From Rhodobacteraceae bacterium UBA7436 (lineage in GTDB: Bacteria > Pseudomonadota > Alphaproteobacteria > Rhodobacterales > Rhodobacteraceae): a DNA stretch of 9,841 nt. This document shows, in pieces, positions 1 through 6,131 of this stretch; positions within the stretch are counted from its first letter, which is position 1; each line of letters opens with the position of its first letter. The position numbers were made by a program, and so were the translations under genes. Below the pieces are notes generated by a model that saw nothing but the letters and a program-made list of their open reading frames with translations, searched no databases and was not told the origin of the DNA. The stretch lies in assembly GCA_002478745.1 (NCBI GenBank), contig DLQI01000139.1, positions 1-9,841 on the forward strand. The letters are read 5' to 3'.

Positions 1-1167
1 CCAAAAGGCGTGCTGACCACCCAAAAAATGATGTGCGTGAATCAAGCGCAATTGGCGGATTCATTACCGTTTCTACGCGCCCGTCCGCCGCGCATTGTGG
101 ATTGGCTGCCATGGAATCACGTTTTTGGCGGGTCCCACAATTTCAACATGATACTTGCGAATGGTGGTAGTTTATACATCGATGATGGTAAACCCGTTAA
201 GGGATTGTTTGATCGTACCCTCGAAAACCATGCGCTGATAACGGGCAATATTGTTTTCAACGTGCCAATGGGTTTTTCAATGTTGCTGGAAGGTTTGCGC
301 AAAGATGCAGCCTTGCGCCAACGGTTTTTTGAAAACCTAGACATGGTGTTTTATGCGGGTGCGTCCCTTCCACAAGATGTTTGGGAAGGTTTTGAAACCC
401 TTGCGATGGAAATTAAGGGGGAAGTACCCCTTATGACTTCATCATGGGGCCTGACCGAAACAGCACCGGCAACGATGATCCAACAGGAACCAACCGAAAG
501 TTCCGGCGTCATTGGAGTGCCGATGACAGGCGTGACGCTGAAATTGATCCCCGACAGTGATATGCGCTGTGAGGTCCGCGCTAAAGGACCAAACATCATG
601 GATGGATATTTTGAGGACCCAGAAAAAACGGCAGCAGCCTTTGATGATGAGGGTTATTTTATCACCGGTGATGCAATGGCGTTTGTTGATCCAAATGACG
701 CGAACCGTGGAATGCGGTTTGATGGACGACTGTCTGAAGATTTCAAATTGCAGTCAGGTACATGGGTACGTGCCGCCGGCTTGCGCCTTGAATTGCTATC
801 AACCCTCGCACCATTTGCCGCCGATCTGGTCGTAACAGGGCAGGATCGCAATGAAATCGGCCTCATGATTTTCCCAAATCGTGAGGCAATTCAAGCAGCT
901 GGTTACACGCTAGATGACGACAATGGTGCCTATGTTTGCCCCAAATTACGAGCCGTTCTTGAACACCGCTTAAAGGAACGCGCGGCTGGGACCTCTGGCT
1001 CCTCAACCCGTGTGACCCGTGCCATTGTATTGGCAGAACCGCAGTCCCTTGTGGACGGGGAAATAACAGCCAAGGGCAACCTGAACTTCCGTACGGTCCT
1101 GACCCGTCGGGCCGACTTGGTGACGCGACTGTATAACAATGATGCCACCGGCATTGCGAAACTCTGA
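1..1167 (+). CDS. fcs: Feruloyl-CoA synthase-like acyl-CoA synthetase (5' end cut off)
   Basis: AMP-forming CoA ligase, expected to activate ferulate, p-coumarate or a related hydroxycinnamate with ATP and CoA in the cytoplasm. The frame is open to the left edge, and the first codons read PKGV, the end of the P-loop of adenylate-forming enzymes, so the GTG at 10 is not a start; roughly 230 N-terminal residues lie outside. Further motifs follow in order: WGLTETAP (from base 445), YFITGDA, FDGRLSEDFKLQSGTWV (the feruloyl-CoA synthase form of the hinge region) and a C-terminal EITAKGNLNFR whose Lys (codon 1072-1074) fits the catalytic lysine. The extended LPWNH and SEDFKL signatures favour feruloyl-CoA synthase over acetyl-CoA or long-chain ligases. 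The amidohydrolase gene follows after 13 bases, probably in the same operon. The class is secure; the exact aromatic substrate is inferred. Confidence 0.85.
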   Translation, partial: PKGVLTTQKMMCVNQAQLADSLPFLRARPPRIVDWLPWNHVFGGSHNFNMILANGGSLYIDDGKPVKGLFDRTLENHALITGNIVFNVPMGFSMLLEGLRKDAALRQRFFENLDMVFYAGASLPQDVWEGFETLAMEIKGEVPLMTSSWGLTETAPATMIQQEPTESSGVIGVPMTGVTLKLIPDSDMRCEVRAKGPNIMDGYFEDPEKTAAAFDDEGYFITGDAMAFVDPNDANRGMRFDGRLSEDFKLQSGTWVRAAGLRLELLSTLAPFAADLVVTGQDRNEIGLMIFPNREAIQAAGYTLDDDNGAYVCPKLRAVLEHRLKERAAGTSGSSTRVTRAIVLAEPQSLVDGEITAKGNLNFRTVLTRRADLVTRLYNNDATGIAKL

Positions 1168-1180
1168 AGAAAGAAAACAG

Positions 1181-2053
1181 ATGGTAGATTTTTCCAAAGT
1201 CCGGGCGATTGATTTTCACACCCACGCAGAAGAACCCTGCGGCTGTCATGCCGATGACGGCTACGACGATCTGCAAGCAACGATGGCTAGCTATTTTCGT
1301 GCCCCTTGGAAACACCCTCCAACCATCCCAGAAACAGCACAGCATTACCGTGACCAAAACATTGCAGCAGTCATCTTCCCCGTCGATTCAGAACGCGAAA
1401 CGGGCTACCGCCGTTATAAGAATGAAGAGGTCGCCGAGCTGGCCGCTGAAAACGACGATGTGTTGATTCCGTTCGCCAGTATCGACCCTCACAAAGGTAA
1501 AATGGGCCAGCGGGAAGCACGTCGTTTAATCCGTGACTATGGTATCAAAGGGTTCAAATTTCACCCAACCATGCAAGGGTTTTACCCAAACGATCGCATG
1601 GCATATGGCTTGTACGAAGCAATCGCCGAAGAGGGTGGCATCGCACTATTCCACACAGGTCAAACTGGTGTTGGATCAGGCATGCCAGGCGGCAATGGGA
1701 TGCGTTTGAAATACTCAAATCCTATGTACATGGATGACGTCGCCGTGGATTTTCCGGAGATGAAAATCATCCTTGCCCACCCATCATTCCCTTGGCAGGA
1801 AGAAGCGCTGGCCGTGGCCCAGCACAAGCCGAATGTCTACATTGACCTTTCAGGATGGTCCCCCAAATACTTCCCAGACATTCTGGTGAAGTACTGCAAT
1901 TCGATCTTGAAGAAGAAGATGTTGTTCGGTTCAGATTGGCCAATGATTACACCAGAGAGGTGGTTGGCTGATTTCGAAAAAATCGCAATCAAAGACGAGC
2001 TGCGCGAGGGCATCATCAAAGGCAATGCCATGCAGCTGCTTGGGCTCGAGTAA
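1181..2053 (+). CDS. Amidohydrolase family 2 metal-dependent hydrolase, candidate aromatic beta-ketoacyl-CoA hydrolase
   Basis: A 290-residue TIM-barrel metal hydrolase of the amidohydrolase-2 type (PF04909-like). Expected metal or active-site residues are visible: DFHTH (His13, His15) near the N terminus, FKFHP (His128), ALFHTG (His158), LAHPSFPW (His200) and FGSDWP (Asp252). An upstream in-frame ATG at 1139 would add 14 residues inside the preceding gene. I chose 1181 because it gives a normal N terminus just before the HxH strand, a 13-base gap, and a purine-rich AAGAAAG upstream. The family includes decarboxylases, lactonases and hydrolases. Its place directly behind a feruloyl-CoA synthase suggests hydroxycinnamate catabolism, perhaps the CouO-type cleavage of an aryl beta-ketoacyl-CoA known in Rhodococcus, but that assignment is inference. 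A strong hairpin spans the stop codon. Confidence 0.82.
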   Translation: MVDFSKVRAIDFHTHAEEPCGCHADDGYDDLQATMASYFRAPWKHPPTIPETAQHYRDQNIAAVIFPVDSERETGYRRYKNEEVAELAAENDDVLIPFASIDPHKGKMGQREARRLIRDYGIKGFKFHPTMQGFYPNDRMAYGLYEAIAEEGGIALFHTGQTGVGSGMPGGNGMRLKYSNPMYMDDVAVDFPEMKIILAHPSFPWQEEALAVAQHKPNVYIDLSGWSPKYFPDILVKYCNSILKKKMLFGSDWPMITPERWLADFEKIAIKDELREGIIKGNAMQLLGLE

Positions 2054-2069
2054 TCGGCCCGCAGCAGCT
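2034..2069 (+). promoter_or_regulatory. Stem-loop spanning the amidohydrolase stop codon
   Basis: AGCTGCT (2034-2040) pairs with AGCAGCT (2063-2069). After a small internal loop (T against GC), GGGC (2042-2045) pairs with GCCC (2057-2060). After a bulged T, CGA (2047-2049) pairs with TCG (2054-2056), leaving the four-base loop GTAA. That makes 14 paired positions with the TAA stop (2051-2053) in the apical loop. No T run follows, so it is not a classical intrinsic terminator. It could protect the mRNA 3' end or help factor-dependent termination. The pairing is read directly; the function is not shown. Confidence 0.5.
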
Positions 2070-2205
2070 AGGATAATTAACGCACTATTTATATGATGTT
2101 GATGCTGGGTTTGTTTTGCACTCACCTCAGCAATGGTTGGCTTGTGTACATTAATCACCTAAACGGCCAAACATAGATTAACGTGGAAAAGCAAAAGGCT
2201 CCAAC

Positions 2206-2535
2206 ATGATCATTTACGGATTAAGCACATGCTCAGATTGCCAGAAAGCGCAAAAAGCATTGGAGGCCGCAGGTAACACAATCACGTTTCGGGATGTGCG
2301 CGCAGAACCTTTGACTGAGGAGGAGCTTGAAGAACTATTAATTGAGTTTGGTGATTGCTTGGTGGATCACACCACTAATGACTATAGGGCATTGAGCACT
2401 TGGTTGAAGAACTCTGAAGCAGATGCACAGATCTCTTCCAAACCGAAGGTAATGGCACGCCCCGTCATTCAAGACGGGGACCACTACTATTTAGGTTGGA
2501 CTGATGAGGTTCAGCAGGCTTTACTAGCTAATTAA
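2206..2535 (+). CDS. ArsC/Spx-like thioredoxin-fold protein (arsenate reductase family)
   Basis: A 109-residue protein of the ArsC/YffB/Spx/MgsR group, normal in length. It opens with a beta strand and a STCSDCQKA loop, giving a CxxC pair at Cys9 and Cys12. A second region, KPKVMARPVI with Arg85-Pro86, matches the conserved Arg-Pro segment near the active site, and GWTDE lies near the C terminus. Canonical arsenate reductases have a CxxS-type active site, so CxxC points to the YffB/Spx-like branch of uncertain function, possibly a glutathione- or thiol-dependent reductase. No arsenic-resistance genes are near. The start has only a weak AAAGGC upstream. It stands alone between a hairpin-ended operon and the convergent ilvA. 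Family membership is firm; arsenate as substrate is not. Confidence 0.82.
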   Translation: MIIYGLSTCSDCQKAQKALEAAGNTITFRDVRAEPLTEEELEELLIEFGDCLVDHTTNDYRALSTWLKNSEADAQISSKPKVMARPVIQDGDHYYLGWTDEVQQALLAN

Positions 2536-2688
2536 GAGGCGCTTTCTGAACTCTGCAAGAAGGGCGAAAAGCTGTCAGCCGACGGCAACCCAAAAGCCAT
2601 CAACTTATCAGAAATCGATAGTTGTTTTCAGATATACAAGTCTAAATTCACCACTGAATTACCAAACGCAATCATGGGCGAATGCTAA
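2536..2688 (+). pseudogene. Possible gene remnant: 50-codon open frame behind the ArsC-like gene
   Basis: Directly after the TAA of the ArsC-like gene, the same frame stays open for 50 codons and ends in TAA at 2686-2688, overlapping the ilvA stop on the other strand by four bases (CTAA). The translation begins EALSELCKKGEKLSADGNPK and is hydrophilic and protein-like. The only ATG in the frame lies four codons before the stop, so it cannot be a complete ATG-initiated gene. It may be the tail of a decayed gene or a lost C-terminal extension. I do not recognise the sequence. An open run of this length can also arise by chance, so confidence is low. An AT-rich inverted repeat (AATTCA at 2645-2650, TGAATT at 2655-2660) lies inside it. 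Confidence 0.25.
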
Positions 2689-3920
2689 ACGACGAACTGA
2701 GTTAAAGCCTCGTCATTGGTTATGTCTGTCAAAGTAAATCCAGCCTCGGCAATTAGCTTGCACATAACATCAAAATTCTTTGAGTCAGAAGTTTCGATCC
2801 CAATCAAAACAGACCCAAAATTTCGTGCAGATTTTTTCATGTACTCAAAGCGTGCGATATTGTCGTCTGGGCCCAAAATATTCAGGAAGTCTTTTAGTGC
2901 ACCCGGGCGTTGCGGAAGGCGCAAAATGAAATACTTTTTTAATCCCGAATATCGCTGCGCTCTTTCTTTAACCTCTGGTAATCGCTCAAAGTCAAAGTTT
3001 CCACCTGAGGCAACGCAGACAACTGATTTACCTTTAATCTGATCTGAGATCTCACTTAGTACCTCAATCGACATTGCTCCAGCTGGCTCAAGGACAATCC
3101 CTTCAACATTCAACATCTCTAGTATCGTAGTACAAATACGGTCCTCATCCAGATGTAAAACAGTTGATCCATTGATGCCCTTCAACCTTGCAAATGTACG
3201 CTCTCCAATCCGCGCAACCGCAGCACCATCAACAAACGTATCCACCTTAGATACGGTCATTGGTTCACCGGCATCAACAGCCACCTTCAGACTTTGAGCA
3301 CCTGTGGGTTCAACAAAGGTATAGGCGCAATCAGCGCCAAAATAACTAAACGTCCCCGCAGACAAACCGCCACCACCAACTGGAAGAACAATGTGGTCTG
3401 GAACACGTCCTAACTGCTCTTCAATCTCAACCGCAACACTAGCCTGCCCTTCAATCACATCCTCGTCGTCAAAAGGCGAAAGGAAGTAAGCACCTTGTTC
3501 AGAACAATATTTTTGAGATGCTTTAAGCGTCTCGTCAAAGTAGTCACCAACCATCCGGATCTCAACATGGGTGCCACCAAACATCTGTGTTTTCATCACC
3601 TTCTGCTCTGGTGTTGTGACTGGCATAAACACCACGCCCTTCACTCCAAAGTGACGACACATAAAGGCAACGCCCTGAGCGTGATTTCCAGCACTGGCGC
3701 AGACAAAAATATCGTGTGTGGAGATTACCTTACGCATCGCATTAAACGCACCACGCAATTTGTAGGATCTAACAGGGCTTAAGTCTTCACGCTTAAGCCA
3801 AATATCTGCCCCAAAACGTTGAGACAGAAGATCGCTATGCATCAATGGAGTCGCTGCAAAAACCTTGCGCATCTCAGCAGTGGCAGCGCGGGCAGAAGCA
3901 ACAAACGGGTCGAGGGCCAT
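2685..3920 (-). CDS. ilvA: Threonine ammonia-lyase (threonine dehydratase), biosynthetic
   Basis: PLP enzyme that converts threonine to 2-oxobutanoate and ammonia, the first committed step to isoleucine. The 411-residue product matches the shorter IlvA form. The fold-type II catalytic domain shows SYKLRGAFN with the PLP lysine Lys54, ASAGNHAQG (75-83) as substrate loop, and the glycine-rich phosphate cradle PVGGGGLSAG (180-189). A single ACT-like regulatory domain (about 330-411, starting YFILRLPQRPG) is present, where E. coli IlvA has two; isoleucine feedback is therefore likely but unproven. The start is supported by CAGGA (3926-3930 on this strand), five bases before ATG, and by the family-typical N terminus. 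The gene diverges from argG, with possible shared control in between. Its stop TAG overlaps the open frame at 2536-2688. Confidence 0.95.
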   Translation of the reverse strand: MALDPFVASARAATAEMRKVFAATPLMHSDLLSQRFGADIWLKREDLSPVRSYKLRGAFNAMRKVISTHDIFVCASAGNHAQGVAFMCRHFGVKGVVFMPVTTPEQKVMKTQMFGGTHVEIRMVGDYFDETLKASQKYCSEQGAYFLSPFDDEDVIEGQASVAVEIEEQLGRVPDHIVLPVGGGGLSAGTFSYFGADCAYTFVEPTGAQSLKVAVDAGEPMTVSKVDTFVDGAAVARIGERTFARLKGINGSTVLHLDEDRICTTILEMLNVEGIVLEPAGAMSIEVLSEISDQIKGKSVVCVASGGNFDFERLPEVKERAQRYSGLKKYFILRLPQRPGALKDFLNILGPDDNIARFEYMKKSARNFGSVLIGIETSDSKNFDVMCKLIAEAGFTLTDITNDEALTQFVV

Positions 3921-3952
3921 AAAAATCCTGAATAATGCGATACGTCAGAACT

Positions 3953-3992
3953 AAGGACAGGCCAGCAAAGGGTCAACGGCCTTGCTGTCCTT
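3953..3992. repeat. Inverted repeat between ilvA and argG, candidate operator or leader hairpin
   Basis: AAGGACAG (3953-3960) is the exact reverse complement of CTGTCCTT (3985-3992). Inside, GCC (3961-3963) can pair with GGC (3978-3980), leaving CTTG bulged on the right. It sits near the middle of the divergent region, 33 bases from the ilvA ATG. As DNA it could bind a dimeric regulator acting on both genes; as RNA it could fold in the ilvA leader. There is no T run, so it is unlikely to be a terminator. Confidence 0.4.
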
Positions 3993-4010
3993 GCCTCTAG
4001 ACGTAAATCA

Positions 4011-4031
4011 GGTTATCGCCCACGGCGAACC
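4011..4031 (+). promoter_or_regulatory. Small hairpin in the argG leader
   Basis: GGTTATCGCC (4011-4020) can pair with GGCGAACC (4024-4031) through eight pairs with a two-base bulge and the loop CAC. It ends five bases before the AAAGGA ribosome site, so if transcribed it could affect argG translation. It may instead be chance; no T run follows. Confidence 0.25.
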
Positions 4032-4049
4032 TGTCAAAGGAAATAAAAG

Positions 4050-5270
4050 ATGTCCGCGCCTAAAAAAGTTGTCCTAGCCTACTCCGGTGGCCTTGATACC
4101 TCAATTATCCTAAAATGGCTGCAAACCGAATATGGTTGCGAAGTTGTCACCTTCACCGCCGACCTTGGCCAAGGTGAAGAACTCGAACCAGCACGCGCCA
4201 AAGCAGAGATGATGGGTGCCTCGTCCATCTACATCGAAGACGTCCGCGAAGAGTTCATACGTGACTTTGTATTCCCAATGTTCCGCGCCAATGCGGTTTA
4301 TGAAGGTCTGTACCTTCTGGGCACATCCATCGCGCGTCCATTGATTTCAAAACGTTTGGTGGAAATCGCAGAAGAAACCGGCGCTGACGCAATTGCACAC
4401 GGCGCGACAGGCAAAGGCAACGATCAGGTTCGTTTCGAACTGGCCGCATACGCGTTGAACCCAGACATCAAAGTGATCGCACCTTGGCGCGAGTGGGACC
4501 TGTCCAGCCGTACCAAACTGATCGACTTTGCTGAGAAAAACCAAATCCCAATCGCCACAGACAAACGCGGCGAAGCACCGTTTAGCGTTGACGCGAACCT
4601 GTTGCACACATCTTCAGAGGGCAAAGTCCTCGAAGATCCAGCAGTTGATGCACCAGAATACGTGTACCAGCGAACGGTATCCCCAGAGGATGCACCGAAC
4701 GAAGCTGAATACATCGAAATCGGCTTTGAAAAAGGCGACGCAGTTTCCATCAACGGCGTGGCAATGTCACCAGCAACCGTTCTGACCGAACTGAACCGCC
4801 TTGGCGGCAAGCACGGCATTGGCCGTCTTGATCTGGTTGAAGGCCGTTTCGTTGGCATGAAATCACGCGGCATCTACGAAACGCCCGGCGGCACGATCCT
4901 GCTCGAAGCGCACCGTGGTATCGAATCCATCACATTGGATCGCGGCGCGGCGCACCTTAAGGATGAGCTGATGCCAAAATACGCAGAGCTGATCTACAAC
5001 GGTTTCTGGTTCAGCCCAGAGCGTGAAATGATGCAAGCGATGATCGACAAAAGCCAAGAGCACGTCACCGGCACCGTTCGCGTGAAACTGTACAAAGGTC
5101 TGTCACGCACTGTGGGCCGCTGGTCTGATCACTCGCTTTATTCAGAAGCACACGTGACGTTTGAAGATGATGCAGGCGCATACGATCAAAAAGACGCAGC
5201 AGGCTTCATTCAATTGAACGCGCTGCGCCTGAAACTTTTGGCAGCACGTGATCGCCGCCTTAAAAAGTAA
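4050..5270 (+). CDS. argG: Argininosuccinate synthase
   Basis: Cytoplasmic enzyme of arginine synthesis: citrulline plus aspartate plus ATP gives argininosuccinate, AMP and pyrophosphate. The 406-residue length is normal for the family. The N-terminal ATP pyrophosphatase loop YSGGLDTS (residues 11-18) is intact, followed by the conserved HGATGKGNDQVRFE segment for nucleotide and substrate binding and the DANLLHTSSEG region before the synthetase domain. The C terminus (LNALRLKLLAARDRR) is complete. The start is set by AAAGGA eight bases before ATG and the MSAPKKVVLAYSGG opening. It diverges from ilvA. Codons lean more to C and G in third position than in ilvA, which fits a well-expressed gene. 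Its TAA is directly followed by the stop codon of the convergent sulfotransferase-like gene. Confidence 0.97.
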   Translation: MSAPKKVVLAYSGGLDTSIILKWLQTEYGCEVVTFTADLGQGEELEPARAKAEMMGASSIYIEDVREEFIRDFVFPMFRANAVYEGLYLLGTSIARPLISKRLVEIAEETGADAIAHGATGKGNDQVRFELAAYALNPDIKVIAPWREWDLSSRTKLIDFAEKNQIPIATDKRGEAPFSVDANLLHTSSEGKVLEDPAVDAPEYVYQRTVSPEDAPNEAEYIEIGFEKGDAVSINGVAMSPATVLTELNRLGGKHGIGRLDLVEGRFVGMKSRGIYETPGGTILLEAHRGIESITLDRGAAHLKDELMPKYAELIYNGFWFSPEREMMQAMIDKSQEHVTGTVRVKLYKGLSRTVGRWSDHSLYSEAHVTFEDDAGAYDQKDAAGFIQLNALRLKLLAARDRRLKK

Positions 5271-5990
5271 CTACAACTTTACAGCCGCAAGCCTGTCGTA
5301 ATACGGCATGGCTTGCGCCGCTACCTCTGCATAATCTGTCTCTAACGCAGGCAAATCACCCTCTGCATCCGCAAAGCCGGTCGAGCGATGAACAGCCCCA
5401 TACCAGTGCGACGCCCAGACGCCATCACTGGCGTGGCCGCCACTTTCCCAGCTCAACATTCCTGCATCCCACTCCAGACCAACCGCATCACACAGCTTGC
5501 GCATCATGCCCTCTGGGTCGTCGCGAATGTCATGTGAATCGACCACAATCGGCGTTTGGCCCAGCGCGGTTACGTGATCAAACAGTTCAGCCTGTTGGCG
5601 GAACCCGATGTCGTCCAACTGCGGCCCTTCACGTTTCTTTGCATAGCTGGCAACAACCCGTGCAGGATGACGGATTAAAAACACGTTGGTGACGTGAGCC
5701 ATCCACGCACGTGGAACACCATCAACCATATGCTGGGTCATATGCTTTTGATAAAAAATAGAGCGGTCAGTTGGTGCCAGAAGTTGGCGGGCAACCATAT
5801 CAGGGTCTTGGAATTGGGATGCCAATATTTCATTTTGCATTGGGTGAACGATTCCGGTTTTGGCCAAATAAGCGGCATAAAACGGTTCATCCACAACTGT
5901 AGAATCCTTGCGGCCACCAAAACTATACATCATGGCAGTCGATAAATTGCGCGGCCCAGACCACATCGCGATGCGCTTCGTTTGATCCAT
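5271..5990 (-). CDS. Sulfotransferase-like P-loop protein of unknown substrate
   Basis: A 239-residue soluble protein of the sulfotransferase-like P-loop family. WSGPRNLSTAM (residues 10-20) resembles the 5'-phosphosulfate loop of PAPS-dependent enzymes, and VFLIRHPARVVASY (about 103-116) resembles the 3'-phosphate-binding strand and helix. A family-typical block, SDGVWASHWYGAVHRSTGF, lies near the C terminus. The frame could start 22 codons earlier at 6056, but I chose the ATG at 5988-5990: GGGGAGAG stands just upstream on this strand, and the N terminus MDQTKRIAMWSGPRN begins right before the first strand. The acceptor is unknown. Proteins of this type have been labelled after branched-chain aminotransferase in some annotations; no such domain is seen here. 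It is convergent with argG and divergent from msrA, hence probably its own transcription unit. Confidence 0.75.
   Translation of the reverse strand: MDQTKRIAMWSGPRNLSTAMMYSFGGRKDSTVVDEPFYAAYLAKTGIVHPMQNEILASQFQDPDMVARQLLAPTDRSIFYQKHMTQHMVDGVPRAWMAHVTNVFLIRHPARVVASYAKKREGPQLDDIGFRQQAELFDHVTALGQTPIVVDSHDIRDDPEGMMRKLCDAVGLEWDAGMLSWESGGHASDGVWASHWYGAVHRSTGFADAEGDLPALETDYAEVAAQAMPYYDRLAAVKL
5286..5317. repeat. Inverted repeat just downstream of argG
   Basis: CGCAAGCC (5286-5293) and GGCTTGCG (5310-5317) are exact reverse complements, with an inner CGT/ACG pairing and the loop AAT. It lies within the 3' end of the sulfotransferase-like gene, 15 bases past the argG stop. It could help end argG transcription, but no T run follows, and it may simply reflect codon content. 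Confidence 0.25.
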
Positions 5991-6131
5991 AACTCTCCCC
6001 AGTTTGAGGCACCTTAGGCCTGCAAATTTACGGTGCCAATATGAAACCTCTCTCACCTATGCGTTACATCGTATGCTCGACACTTGCGTAAACCGCTCCA
6101 AATGGTGAACTAGAATGCAAAGGAGACTGAA
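5991..6131. promoter_or_regulatory. Divergent region between the sulfotransferase-like gene and msrA
   Basis: These 141 bases should carry the promoters of both genes. I see an inverted repeat, GGCACC (6008-6013) and GGTGCC (6032-6037), around an AGGCCT palindrome (6016-6021). If the shorter sulfotransferase start is right, this lies in its leader or promoter. No convincing -35/-10 pair was found on either strand. The msrA ribosome site, AAAGGAG (6119-6125), is strong and six bases from its ATG. Confidence 0.4.

Larger units (their letters stand above)
3921..4049. promoter_or_regulatory. Divergent ilvA/argG control region
   Basis: This 129-base region must hold the 5' signals of both genes, unless either is transcribed from further away. 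It contains an inverted repeat in the middle (3953-3992) and a second small hairpin just before the argG ribosome site (4011-4031). For ilvA, a minus-strand TTGACC (3971-3976) lies at a fair distance but has no good -10 partner, so I do not place promoters exactly. Ribosome sites are clear on both sides: AGGA for ilvA and AAAGGA (4036-4041) for argG. Confidence 0.55.

Noticed and set aside
10..12. GTG as the start of the CoA ligase
   Set aside because: The codons before it encode PKG, part of the conserved P-loop, so the gene begins upstream of the window.
1139..1180. Upstream ATG start for the amidohydrolase
   Set aside because: It lies inside the ligase gene, adds a non-conserved MMPPALRNSEERKQ tail, and the ATG at 1181 gives a better N terminus.
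2206..2535. Arsenic resistance locus
   Set aside because: The ArsC-like protein has a CxxC rather than the usual arsenate reductase motif, and no arsB, arsH, acr3 or arsR is nearby.
2685..5270. Base composition difference between ilvA and argG as a sign of transfer
   Set aside because: Hand counts of 60-base samples range from about 43 to 63 percent GC, but both are core biosynthetic genes and expression-linked codon choice explains it.
5991..6056. Longer start for the sulfotransferase-like gene
   Set aside because: The 22 extra residues are not family-like, and the GGGGAGAG ribosome site fits the ATG at 5988-5990.
6111..6116. TAGAAT as a -10 box for msrA
   Set aside because: It lies so close to the ribosome site (6119-6125) that transcription would start within it, and there is no -35 at proper distance.
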